From the NCBI RefSeq assembly GCF_022809715.1, contig NZ_CP094461.1, positions 989,197 through 1,053,196 of the forward strand: a stretch of DNA of 64,000 nucleotides. Direction: 5' to 3'. The stretch comes from Burkholderia pyrrocinia (GTDB lineage: Bacteria; Pseudomonadota; Gammaproteobacteria; Burkholderiales; Burkholderiaceae). Below are positions 33,159 through 43,341 of this stretch, piece by piece (within the stretch, counting starts at the first letter, position 1; each line of letters begins with the position of its first letter). The notes beneath the pieces are model-generated. The model had not been told where the DNA came from. It ran no database searches and worked only from the letters and a program-made list of their open reading frames with translations. The translations under genes were made by a program, and so were the position numbers.

Positions 33159-35536
33159 GAGGCGTTTCCTTTGGGCGGAACCGGCGGCGGCGTGCCGCCC
33201 GGCACACCGTGACGAATGGCGATGAAGGTGCCGACGCGCACGGACTGTCCTCGCGCGAATCCGACGCCGTGGACATAAATGCCCTTCTCGTGATCGGCGT
33301 CATACGCGAACGGGCCGCCCGGGACAGGCAGCCATTCGAATCGCGCGTCGTCGAGCGTGTGCGCAGGCGTGTCGGTGCGCAGCGTCATCGGCGGGTAGGC
33401 GCCCAACCGCACGGCCGCAGCGCCAGCACCACCCGCACCGCCGCCTTCCGGCACACGCACCGACGCGTAGAGATCCCAGCGCCCGTCGCGCGGCAGCTTG
33501 TCGAGCTTGAGCTGGATTGCCCAGACGCCCGAATCGCCGCGTATCGCTATCGCGGCGCCGTCGAGCGCCGTGGGGTCGGCCACCACGCGCGCGCTGTCGT
33601 AAAGATTCACACGCGAAACATCGATCGCGCGCCAGTCGCTGTCGGCGAGGCCCGCCACGAGCGGCGGCGCAACGACCGGATGCCGGTCGAGATCGAGCAA
33701 TGCGCCGAGCGCCGCGAGATTGCCGCTTTGCCGGTACTGACGAACGCCCGCTGCCGAGATTGCCGCGTCGAAACGCGCGCGCCGCGCGCGGATATCGAGG
33801 TCCCAGCCTTCCTGCGCGGCGCGCGCCGCGTAGCGGTCGCGCAGCGCCAGGATCACGAAATCGAGCGGCATGCGCGCCTGGCGAACGCGCGCGCTACGCA
33901 CGGCATCGCCGTCGACAGCACGGGCGGCCGCATCGAAATCCCATTCCGACTGGCGGACGAAGTCGTACGTGTACATCGACATGCCGACCGGCGTCTGTTC
34001 GGCCAGCACGTCGCCGCTCGCGCGCAGCGCGGCGTGCATGCGATCGATGTAGCGCACGACGGCCGGGGCAGCCGCGCCGTAATAGGCGTCGCAATATTCG
34101 CGGACGAGCGTGCGCGGATCCGCAGTCGGCGTCCAGAGCAGCCGGGCGATCAACCACACGCGCAGGCTCGCGAATTCGCCGCCGCGCGACTGCCAGTCGC
34201 CTTCCGCGAAGTAGCCGTCGACGCTCGGCAGCGTGGCGAGCCACGCGATGCTGCGGCCGATCGGATAGAGATTCGGCGTCGGCTGGATGTAGCCGCCGAA
34301 GTTCACGACGTGATCCCACACGGTGACGTGCCGCGCGATGTCGCTCCATTTGCGCAGACCATCGCGCAGCGATGCGTTTCGGTCCTCATTCAGCGCGACG
34401 CCGTAGTCGACCTGGATCGTCATCGGATACACGCGAACGTAATCCGGGACCTGCATGCCGTCCGGCGGCGTGAAGCCCCAGTGATAGGCCGGCATTGCAA
34501 ACCGCGCGCCGGGAACCTCCTGCCGGACCCGCGCCGCCACGTCCCGCACCATATCGAGAAACGCCGCCGACGGCGCACCGCCATGTGCGTCGGCAAACGC
34601 GCGGCTGGCTGCGTCCAGGTCCCAGCCCCAGTCCATGTCGCGGATGCCGAACCAGATGCGGCTCGGGTCGGGTTGCCGCTTCAGGCGCGTCACGATCCCG
34701 GCCGCCATCGCGGCGCGGACGTCGGCCGACATCATCGCGAGTTGCCCGCCGGCATACCAGGCGGGATGCGCGGCCGCATACCGGTCACGCGGCACGAGCG
34801 TCCAGAAATCCGCGTCGCCGTCCCGCGCGAGCCAGCTGCGATCCCACATGTCGATACCGGGCGGGGAAGCGCGATACGACGTGCCGTGCGACTCGCCGTT
34901 CAGCAGGTTGTGCGCGCGGAACGGCTTGTCCTCCCCTTCCGCGCTCAACACCTCCCGATACGCGAAGCGCGGAACCTGCCGGACGGGCGCCGTGTCGACG
35001 CGCAGCTCGGCCTGTCGCGGCACCTCGGTCGCGTCGGGCGCGAGCCACTTCACGCCGAGCTTGCGGTCGAGCCACCAGTACGCGCCGAACAGCGTGCCGC
35101 GCGGGGTTTCGCCGGCCACGACGAGGTCGTCGCCGCTGCGGCAGACGACGAAGCCGTCGCTGCCGAGCGGCGCCGCGTGTGCCGACCGGCATCGTTCCGC
35201 CGCATGCTCGCCGCCGACGACAATGGCCGGCGTCCGGTCTTGCGCGTCGTCCGACACGGCGAACGACGCACCGCTGATTCGCGACAGGTAGTCGGCAATC
35301 TCGTCCGCCGCATGTCGCGTCACGGCATCCGTCGCACCGGCGCGAACGAGGTAGCGCGCGACGCCATCCCGCGCGAGCAGCACGCGCGGCGCCGACACCG
35401 GCGGCTTTCCGGCGACGACGTTCGCGTCGTGCGGCGGCCGCACCGGCTGCGCGCAATCGCCGCCGCGTGCGGCCATCGCGCACAATGCGACAGCCGCGGC
35501 ACGCACGGCGACACGAACCGGCGCAGCAGGCCTCAT
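33155..35536 (-). CDS. DUF4838 domain protein, putative exported glycan-active enzyme
   Basis: A 793-residue protein. The start MRPAAPVRVAVRAAAVALCAM is a likely Sec signal. A beta-N-acetylhexosaminidase-like N-terminal domain (VTRHAADEIADYLSRISGAS, then PAIVVGGEHA) precedes the DUF4838 core, which has WFGIRDMDWGWDLDAAS, AMPAYHWGF and an acidic-aromatic pocket typical of TIM-barrel glycosidases. The C-terminal about 150 residues look like a carbohydrate-binding beta-sandwich. It would act on the polysaccharide in the periplasm or outside. The start (TAATG) overlaps the upstream stop by one base; the stop overlaps the next start by four. Confidence 0.8.
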   Translation of the reverse strand: MRPAAPVRVAVRAAAVALCAMAARGGDCAQPVRPPHDANVVAGKPPVSAPRVLLARDGVARYLVRAGATDAVTRHAADEIADYLSRISGASFAVSDDAQDRTPAIVVGGEHAAERCRSAHAAPLGSDGFVVCRSGDDLVVAGETPRGTLFGAYWWLDRKLGVKWLAPDATEVPRQAELRVDTAPVRQVPRFAYREVLSAEGEDKPFRAHNLLNGESHGTSYRASPPGIDMWDRSWLARDGDADFWTLVPRDRYAAAHPAWYAGGQLAMMSADVRAAMAAGIVTRLKRQPDPSRIWFGIRDMDWGWDLDAASRAFADAHGGAPSAAFLDMVRDVAARVRQEVPGARFAMPAYHWGFTPPDGMQVPDYVRVYPMTIQVDYGVALNEDRNASLRDGLRKWSDIARHVTVWDHVVNFGGYIQPTPNLYPIGRSIAWLATLPSVDGYFAEGDWQSRGGEFASLRVWLIARLLWTPTADPRTLVREYCDAYYGAAAPAVVRYIDRMHAALRASGDVLAEQTPVGMSMYTYDFVRQSEWDFDAAARAVDGDAVRSARVRQARMPLDFVILALRDRYAARAAQEGWDLDIRARRARFDAAISAAGVRQYRQSGNLAALGALLDLDRHPVVAPPLVAGLADSDWRAIDVSRVNLYDSARVVADPTALDGAAIAIRGDSGVWAIQLKLDKLPRDGRWDLYASVRVPEGGGAGGAGAAAVRLGAYPPMTLRTDTPAHTLDDARFEWLPVPGGPFAYDADHEKGIYVHGVGFARGQSVRVGTFIAIRHGVPGGTPPPVPPKGNAS

Positions 35537-36363
35537 TACCGTGCGATCCGCGAGATGCCGGGCGGCAACGACAGCGGCACGTGGAACTTGCGGTAGAACC
35601 GCCACAGGCTGCGCAGATGATGCCGCCCCGCTCGCGACACGGGGCTCGCCGCCGACTGTCGTTGATGATCGTGCACGAGCGTGACGCCCGGCATGCCGAG
35701 CACCCGATAGCCGGCCAGCCAGGTCCGCGCGCACAGATCGACATCCTCCATGTACAGGAAATACGATTCGTCCATGCCGCCGAGCGACTCGAACAGGTCG
35801 CGCCGCACGACGAATCCCGTTCCCATCACCCATTCGGCATCGAACGGGTTGCCGCACGACCATGCATCGATCATCAGGTGCTGGTTCATCCGCGCGCGAA
35901 AGCGGCCCGAGCGGCCGAGCGCGGTGCGTCGCGCGACGATGTCGAGCCAGCTGTAGAACCGTCGCGCCGAGTACTGGCGCCGGCCGTCGGGATACTGCAG
36001 GTCGAGCCCGACGAGCCCGGCCTCCGGTCGTGTCTCGAACAGCTCCAGCACTTTCGCCAGCCCGTTCTCGCTGAAACGCGTATCGGGATTGACCACCAGC
36101 ACGTAGTCGCGCCGACAGGCGGCCATGCCGAAGTTCACGCCGGAGCCGAAGCCGCGATTGCATGCCGCGCGCAGCAGCCTGACGCCGCGCGGCAATGCGT
36201 GCCGCAACCGCGTGTACGAGTCGTCCGGCGACGCATTCTCGACGACGACGATGTCGTCGGCGAGTGCGACGCGCAATGACGTCAACGACGCCACGCATCG
36301 TATCGTCAGGTCGGGCGTGCCGTAATTGACGACGATGACGCTGATTCTTCCTTCGGTTTCCAT
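35536..36363 (-). CDS. Glycosyltransferase family 2
   Basis: A 275-residue GT-A fold enzyme. ISVIVVNYGTPDLTIRCVAS is the N-terminal nucleotide-binding strand; YVLVVNPDTRFSEN contains the metal-binding NPD (DXD-like) motif; DAEWVMGTGFVVRRDLFESL and MDESYFLYMEDVDLCART match the rhamnosyltransferase-like subgroup. ATG 36363 was chosen because earlier in-frame codons do not resemble the family. It has no membrane helices, so it acts at the cytoplasmic face in assembling the repeat unit. Confidence 0.87.
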   Translation of the reverse strand: METEGRISVIVVNYGTPDLTIRCVASLTSLRVALADDIVVVENASPDDSYTRLRHALPRGVRLLRAACNRGFGSGVNFGMAACRRDYVLVVNPDTRFSENGLAKVLELFETRPEAGLVGLDLQYPDGRRQYSARRFYSWLDIVARRTALGRSGRFRARMNQHLMIDAWSCGNPFDAEWVMGTGFVVRRDLFESLGGMDESYFLYMEDVDLCARTWLAGYRVLGMPGVTLVHDHQRQSAASPVSRAGRHHLRSLWRFYRKFHVPLSLPPGISRIAR

Positions 36364-36430
36364 CGTGATACCCCGCGCCGTGGTTGATTGTGTCGGCCGG
36401 TTTGCCCGGCTCTGTTCGTTGACATGCGCG

Positions 36431-37501
36431 TCATGCCGACGCGCCGACCTGCTCGACGAGTTGCCAGAACCTGCGCGCCGACGTATCCCAGTCGAACCGG
36501 CGGATCTGCTCCCGGCCCCGCGCGACGAGCGTGTCTCGCCACACGGCCTCGGTGCCGAGCCGGCGCATCGCGACCGCGATGTCGGCGACCGACAACGGGT
36601 CGACGAGCATCGCGGCGTCACCCGCCACTTCCGGCATCGCCGACACGCTCGAGGTCAGCACCGGCACGTCGGACGCCATCGCCTCGAGAATCGGCAGGCC
36701 GAAACCTTCGTACTGCGACACGAACGCGACAAACAGCGCGCCTCGATACAGTTTCGGCATCGCATCGTTCGGCAATACCCCCGCGAATACGAGGCCGTCC
36801 GCGCATCGGTGCCGCGCGGCGTGCGCAAGCAGCGCCGGGTCGGGGTCGCCGGTCAGCATCAGACGCACGCCGAGCGGCAACAGCCCGCTCGCGCCGAATG
36901 CCGCGATCAACCGGTGCAGGTTCTTGTAGTTGCGCCGGTTACCCGGATAAAGCACGTACGGAAACGGATAGCCGAGCGTGTCGCGGTTGCGTCGGTATGC
37001 AGCGTCGGTCCCGTTGTGGATCACGTGAACGCGATCCGGCGGCATGTCCGACCAGCGGAGGAATTCGTCGCGCGTGAACTCGGACACGCAGACGATCGCG
37101 GTGCAACGCCGGTACAGCGGACGGAGCACCGTGTCGTAGTAGAAGCGGTGCGCGCGCGTATAGAAGTGGCGATGCGTGAGGTCGTGCACCACGACCACCG
37201 ACGGGAAATCGGGCGACGCGGCCGGGACGAACCCGGGATTCCAGAACACGGCGTTGCGGGCCGGCAGCCGCCTCAGCGCGCGGCTCAACGCGAGCGGCGA
37301 CAGCGGGTGCGCGACACTGCCGCCGACCGGCAGCGGCTCGATGCGGACGGTCGACGGCGCGCGCTCGGCATAGGCCGCCATCACGTTGTGGATGCCGGTT
37401 CCAACCGGCCAGCGCGTGTCTGTATAGACCGTGAGGGGCGCGCGCCCGGTGCGCTCGGCACGGTCGGTGCATTCGGTCGAAGCGGTGAGGATCGTGCTCA
37501 T
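36431..37501 (-). CDS. Glycosyltransferase family 4-type
   Basis: A 356-residue GT-B enzyme. VVVVHDLTHRHFYT and CTAIVCVSEFTRDEFLRW are the acceptor-side blocks; PYVLYPGNRRNYKNLHRL and VAFVSQYEGFGLPILEAMAS the donor-side blocks, the latter with the E-x7-E-type motif that binds the sugar-nucleotide phosphate. It probably transfers a hexose or deoxyhexose (WbaZ/mannosyltransferase-like). The stop lies 67 bases before the next gene's start, one of the larger gaps in the locus. Confidence 0.87.
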   Translation of the reverse strand: MSTILTASTECTDRAERTGRAPLTVYTDTRWPVGTGIHNVMAAYAERAPSTVRIEPLPVGGSVAHPLSPLALSRALRRLPARNAVFWNPGFVPAASPDFPSVVVVHDLTHRHFYTRAHRFYYDTVLRPLYRRCTAIVCVSEFTRDEFLRWSDMPPDRVHVIHNGTDAAYRRNRDTLGYPFPYVLYPGNRRNYKNLHRLIAAFGASGLLPLGVRLMLTGDPDPALLAHAARHRCADGLVFAGVLPNDAMPKLYRGALFVAFVSQYEGFGLPILEAMASDVPVLTSSVSAMPEVAGDAAMLVDPLSVADIAVAMRRLGTEAVWRDTLVARGREQIRRFDWDTSARRFWQLVEQVGASA

Positions 37502-37504
37502 CGT

Positions 37505-38341
37505 TCAATCCATCCAGCCAAGCAGGCGATGCGACGCGGCGATCCAGTAGTACTTCGCACGCCGCGGATTGCGGCGCACGCATGACAGCAGGCAGCCGGC
37601 GACCGGCCGCGCGATCATGTAAAGGACGTAGGCGAGCGGATAACGATTGATGCGCAGCACATGCCCGAACCCGCGGTTGTAGCGCCGGCCGCGCGCATAC
37701 GCATGCTCGTCGAGCACGGCGAGCGGTTCGGGATGATGGACGCGCAGATGCGGGTCGTAGTCGATCCGGCACCCCGCCTGCAACGCGCGCACCAGAAAGT
37801 CGACTTCTTCCCCCGCTCCCCAGCGCGTGGTCGCGCCCACGCCGAGGTCCACGTCGAACTGCCCCGCCGCATGCACCGCGGACCGGCGCAGGAAGATCGT
37901 GTACGACGTCGCGCACACCCATACGTTGAAGCGGTTGACGGTCTGCGCCGAGGTCGCCCACCGTCCTTGCGACGGCCGGCCCGCGGCATCGACGCTCATG
38001 CCCGTCACGCCGTCCAGCATTCTGTCCGCGGACAAGCGCGCCGCGACCGCATGGAGCGTCCCGGGCCGATACCAGCAATCGTCGTCGGGGAACCCGACCA
38101 CGTCGCCCGTCACGGCCTTCAGGCCGACGTTCGTCGCCCGCGACTTGCCCTTGTCGGATCGCAGATGGACGATCGTCAGCCGGTCGCGATACCGGTCGAC
38201 GATCCGCTCGACCCGGTCGTCCGGGTTCTGGTCGACGACGATCACTTCGAGGTCGGCGTAGGCCTGCCGCAGCAGCGAATCGAACATGCGCTCGATCTCG
38301 TCGCTACGGCCGAGCGTCGCCATGATGAGAGAGAATTTCAT
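37505..38341 (-). CDS. Glycosyltransferase family 2
   Basis: A 278-residue GT-A enzyme: FSLIMATLGRSDEIERMFDS and LEVIVVDQNPDDRVERIVD form the nucleotide-binding half, VVGFPDDDCWYRPGTL carries the DDD metal motif, and GAGEEVDFLVRALQ the catalytic-base region. The start overlaps the polymerase stop by four bases and the stop lies three bases before the next gene. Hydrophobic residues near 235-260 may touch the membrane. The donor is unknown. Confidence 0.87.
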   Translation of the reverse strand: MKFSLIMATLGRSDEIERMFDSLLRQAYADLEVIVVDQNPDDRVERIVDRYRDRLTIVHLRSDKGKSRATNVGLKAVTGDVVGFPDDDCWYRPGTLHAVAARLSADRMLDGVTGMSVDAAGRPSQGRWATSAQTVNRFNVWVCATSYTIFLRRSAVHAAGQFDVDLGVGATTRWGAGEEVDFLVRALQAGCRIDYDPHLRVHHPEPLAVLDEHAYARGRRYNRGFGHVLRINRYPLAYVLYMIARPVAGCLLSCVRRNPRRAKYYWIAASHRLLGWMD

Positions 38342-39564
38342 CGCGTAGGTCCGGACGGGAAAATGGATCGGGGCCGCAACACGCGCGGCACAGCGCGCGC
38401 TTTCCGGCGTGCCGCCCGCGGAACGAACGCGAACGACGCGAGGTAGCCGACGAACAGGTATGACGTTTCGCTCTGGTGCATCGGGTTGATCAGCGACCAT
38501 GCCGCGATCGGCGCGAGCAACACCATCGCGCGCCGGCCCTGGCCGAGGCCCGCAAAGAACACCGCCCATGCGAGCAGCCCGATCGGGCCGGCCACCAGCA
38601 TCAGATCCAGCGGCGCGCAAAACACGGCGCTCGTGCCCTCGCCGAGCCCGCGGACGGCGACGGCCGAGTGCGAGAAGTAATGCTCGACGAAGCCGAAGCC
38701 GTGACCGATCCAGTCGCGGCCGACCAGCTTGATCGATTCCATGAAGGCAAGCCCGCGCTCCTGTTGCAGCCGGACCTGAAGCTGGTCGCCGGTCAGTTCG
38801 CGCGTGAACATGTACAGATAGAACCCGGCCCCGGCGGCCATCGTCAGCACTTTCGCGAAAAAATGGCCGCGCACCTGCAGCAGGATCACGATCGCGCATG
38901 CGATCAACACCGTCTTCGATTCGCTCAGCAGCGTCACGACGAGTGCGAGCGCAACGAACTTCACGACGTCGGGAATGCGGCGTGACGACTGCAGGAAACA
39001 GGCGTAGGCGGTCAGGAAGAAAAACGCCGCGAACCAGTTGCGCTCCTTGAACGAACCGTGAATCGCGTTCTGCATGAAGTCGACTTTTTCGTACAGCACC
39101 GGGACGTCGAAATACTGCAGCGCGTACTGAAACGCCAGGAACCCCGCGATCGCGACATAGCCGAACGGCAACGGCCGCGTGCGTGCCCGCGCGCCGTAAT
39201 AGCGGCCGATCAAATAGAACGCCGGCATCACGAACCCGAATTTCACGATCTGCTCGGTCGCCTTGAAACGCGGATAGCCGGACAGGAACGTCGTCGACAA
39301 CGCGACGCCGACGAACAACGCAAAGGCCCAGATTTCCCACGCGCCGACGCGGATCCGGCGCCGCACCAGCAGCACCGGCAGCACGAGCACCGCGAACAGC
39401 TGACCGAGTTGCGCGCCGCCGATCTTCAGGAACTGGATCGAACTCAGCAGCAGCAGCACGAGCAGGACCGCGTCCGCGAGGTCGAAGCGCACCTGCGGCC
39501 CGCTCGTCGCCCCACCGAGTGACGACGCGCGTTGCCGCGGCACCTGCAGCGCGAGGCGGCTCAT
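38338..39564 (-). CDS. O-antigen/exopolysaccharide polymerase-like membrane protein (Wzy)
   Basis: A 408-residue protein with about 10-12 hydrophobic segments (for example LADAVLLVLLLLSSIQFL near residues 29-46). GLAFMESIKLVGRDWIGHGFG near residue 280 lies in a large loop typical of O-antigen ligase/polymerase (Wzy_C) proteins, and SESKTVLIACAIVILLQV sits in the middle. No enzyme motif exists for this family, so the call rests on topology and on position between flippase and glycosyltransferases. It would polymerise repeat units in the periplasm. Four-base overlaps link it to both neighbours. Confidence 0.75.
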   Translation of the reverse strand: MSRLALQVPRQRASSLGGATSGPQVRFDLADAVLLVLLLLSSIQFLKIGGAQLGQLFAVLVLPVLLVRRRIRVGAWEIWAFALFVGVALSTTFLSGYPRFKATEQIVKFGFVMPAFYLIGRYYGARARTRPLPFGYVAIAGFLAFQYALQYFDVPVLYEKVDFMQNAIHGSFKERNWFAAFFFLTAYACFLQSSRRIPDVVKFVALALVVTLLSESKTVLIACAIVILLQVRGHFFAKVLTMAAGAGFYLYMFTRELTGDQLQVRLQQERGLAFMESIKLVGRDWIGHGFGFVEHYFSHSAVAVRGLGEGTSAVFCAPLDLMLVAGPIGLLAWAVFFAGLGQGRRAMVLLAPIAAWSLINPMHQSETSYLFVGYLASFAFVPRAARRKARAVPRVLRPRSIFPSGPTR

Positions 39565-41090
39565 GTCCGTTGCCTCGCATCGCGTAATGCGATCAGCATC
39601 GCCACGGTTTGCCGGGCGGCCTGACGACGCAACGTCCAGGTTGCGCCGACATAAGCGGCGCCGAAGGCGACGATCAGCAGCGGCAACCTGACCAGGGCCG
39701 GCACACCGCCGAGGTGCGCGCCAAGCCGCGATACGATCAGCGCGCAGCCGAACGCAATCAGATACGGCGGCACCAGCCGACCCAGCAAGCGGCCGGGATC
39801 GATCGACAGCTCGACCACGACGGCACCGAAGCTGAGCGGCGTGATGAACAGCACCGCGCCGACATACAGCCACGCCAGCCCGGCGACGTCGTGCGACGGC
39901 AGGCAGACCATCGCGCCCAGCACCAGGACGAGCTTCACGACCGTCAGCCACATCGTGACGTTCGGCCGCCCGCGTGCCGACAGGAATGCACCGTTGACGA
40001 ACTGGACCGTCTGAATCGCGCCGAGCCCCATCAGCGGCGTCATGATCGCGGCACTGTCGGCCCAGCGCGCGCCGAACAATACGACCGTGATGTCGTGGCT
40101 CGACACGGCCATCAGCACGAACAGCGGCGCCGCGACCATCGCGGCAAGCCCCGTGACGTCGAGGTAGGTGGCCGCCATTTTCCCGGCGTCGTGCGCGACA
40201 CGCGACAGCACCGCGAGCGCGACGTCGGTCGCGGCGCGGCACAGCAGTTCCAGCGCCGTCTGGTACAGCCGCGCCCCGATCGCATAGATGCCCAGCCCGG
40301 CCGCGCCGTACAGCGCGACGACGATCAGGTCCACGGTGCGTGTCGCGCACCAGTCGATCAGCCTCGACGCAACGACGTGACCGCCGAAGCGCGCAATGGG
40401 CCAGAACGTCGACGCGTTCCGGCGGCCGCGCGGACGCCAGACCGGTCTGCGCCAGAGCCAGAGCGCGGACATCGTCATGAAGGTCGCCGCCTGCGCAATC
40501 AGGCTCCACGCACCGGCGCCCGCGATCGCCAGCGCGACCGCCACGGCGCCTGCGACGCTCACCGAGCCGAGTTGACGCATCGCCAGCGTACGGAAATCCA
40601 GCCGCCGCTTGTACAGCCCCTCCTGGAACGAACTCGCCGAACCGATCGGCACGAACACGCACGCCACCCGCAGATACGGCGCCAGGCCCGGTACGCCCAG
40701 CCACGTTTCGACGCGCCCGGCGAGGACGAACAGCGCGACCGCGAGCACGATCGCCATGCCGATCGAGCACACGAACGGCCATTCGAGATCGTCGTCGTCG
40801 AGCGACGCGCGCTGAACCAGCGCGTCGCCCAGGCCGCCCTCGGCGATCATCAGGACCAGCGACAGCGACAGCGTGACCGCGGCCGCAAGCCCGACGTCCG
40901 CCGGGCCGAGCCAGCGCGCGACCAGCAGATAGGTGACGAGCGTGACGAGCTTGCCGCCCCATGCCTGCACCAGCGCCCACGCGAGGCTTCGCACCGTGCG
41001 CGCACCGAGCCGCTCGCCGGCGGGCGACGCGCGGTCGCTCGCGGCGCGCAGCGCGATGTCGCGAATCGCGGGCTCAGTGCTCGGTTTCAT
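39561..41090 (-). CDS. Lipopolysaccharide/exopolysaccharide flippase (Wzx, MOP superfamily)
   Basis: A 509-residue polytopic protein with about 12 membrane helices. LVTLVTYLLVARWLGPADVG near the N-terminus is the signature of polysaccharide-transport MOP flippases (PST family). It would flip the undecaprenyl-linked repeat unit across the inner membrane. The start ATG 41090 lies inside the end of the tyrosine-kinase gene (17-base overlap); an ATG at 41111 is possible. Together with the polymerase next door it defines a Wzx/Wzy-dependent pathway. Confidence 0.85.
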   Translation of the reverse strand: MKPSTEPAIRDIALRAASDRASPAGERLGARTVRSLAWALVQAWGGKLVTLVTYLLVARWLGPADVGLAAAVTLSLSLVLMIAEGGLGDALVQRASLDDDDLEWPFVCSIGMAIVLAVALFVLAGRVETWLGVPGLAPYLRVACVFVPIGSASSFQEGLYKRRLDFRTLAMRQLGSVSVAGAVAVALAIAGAGAWSLIAQAATFMTMSALWLWRRPVWRPRGRRNASTFWPIARFGGHVVASRLIDWCATRTVDLIVVALYGAAGLGIYAIGARLYQTALELLCRAATDVALAVLSRVAHDAGKMAATYLDVTGLAAMVAAPLFVLMAVSSHDITVVLFGARWADSAAIMTPLMGLGAIQTVQFVNGAFLSARGRPNVTMWLTVVKLVLVLGAMVCLPSHDVAGLAWLYVGAVLFITPLSFGAVVVELSIDPGRLLGRLVPPYLIAFGCALIVSRLGAHLGGVPALVRLPLLIVAFGAAYVGATWTLRRQAARQTVAMLIALRDARQRT

Positions 41091-43341
41091 ACGCGTATTT
41101 CCCTTCGCCATACGCGCCGTAGACGGCCTGGCGCCGCGGCACGTCGTTCAGCACGACGCCGCTGATCGCGATGCCGGCGTTGCGCAGGCGACGCTCCGCC
41201 TCGCGGATCTCTGGCATCGAACTGCGCCCATGCCGGACGCACAGCAGCGTCGTCGCGCCGTGGCGGCCGATGGTCGCCGCATCGTGCAGCGCGAGGATCG
41301 GCGCCGTGTCGACGATGACGATGTCGTAGAGACGCGCTGCCGTGTCGAGCAGCAACTTGAAGCGGCCGTCGTTGAACAGCTCCGACGTGCGGGCGACGGC
41401 ACCGCGCGCGAGCACGTCGACGCCGGCGACCGCCGATTTCTGGACGCCGCGCTCGAGCGTGCCGCTCGCGATCGCGTCGGGCAGGCCGGGCGCAGCCGGC
41501 AGCCCGAAGTGGCGATGCGACTGACCGCGGCGAATATCGGCATCGATCAGCAGCACGCGCTTGCCGCCCGACGCGAACAGCGAAGCCAGGTTCGCGCAGA
41601 GGAACGATTTGCCCGCACTGGGCTGCGGGCTCGTGACCATGATCACGTTGTGCCCCGACTCGGACATCGTGAACTGCAGCGTCGTGCGCAGGCTGCGGAT
41701 CGCGTCGACGGTCACGTCCTCCGGAATTTCCGATGCGAGAACATGCGCGCCCTGTCCCGCATGCTGCTGGTTGCGCACGAGACGCCGCTGCTCCCGGCTA
41801 TGCGGCACCACCGCATAGACCGGTACGCCCAGCGCCTGCTCGAGGTGCTCGGAATGTTCGACGCGGCCCCATACCGCCCGCTGGGCGAACGGGGCGGCGA
41901 TGCCGAGGGCGATCCCGACACACAACGACAGCGCGACCAGCAGCAGGCGCCTGGGCTTGACGGGCTTCACCGGCAGGACCGGCAAGTCGACGGCGCGGAC
42001 ATTGCCGATCTCGCTGCGCCTGGCGATCTCGAGCTGTTGTCCGGTGTTCAGCAGGTTCGTATACAGCTCGGTGTTGACGCGCACGTCACGCAGCACGCCG
42101 AGGCCCTCGCGCTCCGTATCGGGCAACCTGGCTTCGAGCGCCTTCAGCTCCTTCGCCTTGCCCGCCAGTTCCGCCAGGTTGGCGTCGAGCGCCTGCACGG
42201 CCGGATGGCCGTCGGCGAACCGCGCGATCAGGTCGACGCGCTTTTGCTTGAGTTCGAGCGTGCGCGTCTCGATGTCCACTTCCTGGCCGAGCAGCAGCTT
42301 GCCCTGTTCGTCGAGATCGACCGTCCCCGTGCGCGCGCGAAACGCCGCGTATTTGTCCTCGGCATCCTTCAGCGCCTTCATGACGGTCGGCATGCTGCTC
42401 TTCAGCGATGCCAGCGTCGCGGCGGCCTCCTCGCTCCGGTACTCCTTGTTCTGCTGGACGTAGCCGTCGACCACGGCCCGCAGGATGTCCCGGATGCGGG
42501 TCCGGTCGTCGCCCTCGAGCGTGACGGTCAGGATGCCGGATTGCTTGGCCTTTTCCTCGACGGTCAGATCGTCCTGGAGCTGGGAAACCGCTTCGAGCTG
42601 CGGGATGCGCCTGAGCCGAAACGCCGTGCCCGGCCGGGCGTCGAGGGCCGCGACCAGCAGCGTCAGCGGCTGCGCCTTGTACTGCCCGTGCGCCGGCACG
42701 CCGACCTCGCCTTTCAGCACGACGTCGCCGTCCTCGTCCCTGACCACGTAGCGTCCGCCGCCTTCGGCGGTCACGTCGAACCAGAGCCCGTCCAGCGCGT
42801 CGATGCCGTCGTGGCTCTTCTTGCCGGCCGTCTCGAACGTGACGACGTCGAATCGCTCGCCGCCCCAGGCAAACCGCGACAATCCCCAAAGCGGTCGCGC
42901 CACGCCGTCGTCCCGATAGCGACGCGCGACCCAGCGGCCGATCAACGGGACATAGCGCGGTTCGGCGATGAGGTTCAGATGCTGCTTCGTGACGACCGAG
43001 TCGATCACCATGCGCGCGCGCACGAGTTCGAGTTCGGCAGCGGTCGTGCTCCCGTTGTCGAGCAACGCCGCGATGTCGTGCAACGGCGAATTGCCCGCCG
43101 TGGTCGATTCGTTGACCTGGATCGTCGCGTCGACCCGATAGACCGGCGTCGCGAATACGACATACAGCAGCCCCAGCAGGAACACGCCGGCCGCGATGCC
43201 CAGCACCATGCGCCACCGGGCCAGCACGATGTCGACGTAGGACGAAAGGGGCGCATCGTCGTACAACGCCGCGTCGTACAGCCGTGCATCGGAAAGGTCT
43301 GTCATGGCAAATCCAGTGTCGATCGGGTTCCGGCGGTTCAT
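41074..43341 (-). CDS. Polysaccharide chain-length tyrosine autokinase (Wzc-like)
   Basis: A 755-residue inner-membrane protein. The N-terminal Wzz domain has a first membrane helix near residues 45-68 ([19 protein letters not shown]) and a second near 445-465; coiled-coil segments lie between. The kinase domain carries Walker [12 protein letters not shown] near 575, Walker A' [18 protein letters not shown] and Walker B IVIVDTAP. The last residues ([16 protein letters not shown]) form the tyrosine cluster that is autophosphorylated. It controls polymer length with the phosphatase encoded nearby. ATG 43341 gives an ATGA overlap with the export gene; ATG 43305 is an alternative. Confidence 0.9.
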   Translation of the reverse strand: MNRRNPIDTGFAMTDLSDARLYDAALYDDAPLSSYVDIVLARWRMVLGIAAGVFLLGLLYVVFATPVYRVDATIQVNESTTAGNSPLHDIAALLDNGSTTAAELELVRARMVIDSVVTKQHLNLIAEPRYVPLIGRWVARRYRDDGVARPLWGLSRFAWGGERFDVVTFETAGKKSHDGIDALDGLWFDVTAEGGGRYVVRDEDGDVVLKGEVGVPAHGQYKAQPLTLLVAALDARPGTAFRLRRIPQLEAVSQLQDDLTVEEKAKQSGILTVTLEGDDRTRIRDILRAVVDGYVQQNKEYRSEEAAATLASLKSSMPTVMKALKDAEDKYAAFRARTGTVDLDEQGKLLLGQEVDIETRTLELKQKRVDLIARFADGHPAVQALDANLAELAGKAKELKALEARLPDTEREGLGVLRDVRVNTELYTNLLNTGQQLEIARRSEIGNVRAVDLPVLPVKPVKPRRLLLVALSLCVGIALGIAAPFAQRAVWGRVEHSEHLEQALGVPVYAVVPHSREQRRLVRNQQHAGQGAHVLASEIPEDVTVDAIRSLRTTLQFTMSESGHNVIMVTSPQPSAGKSFLCANLASLFASGGKRVLLIDADIRRGQSHRHFGLPAAPGLPDAIASGTLERGVQKSAVAGVDVLARGAVARTSELFNDGRFKLLLDTAARLYDIVIVDTAPILALHDAATIGRHGATTLLCVRHGRSSMPEIREAERRLRNAGIAISGVVLNDVPRRQAVYGAYGEGKYAYETEH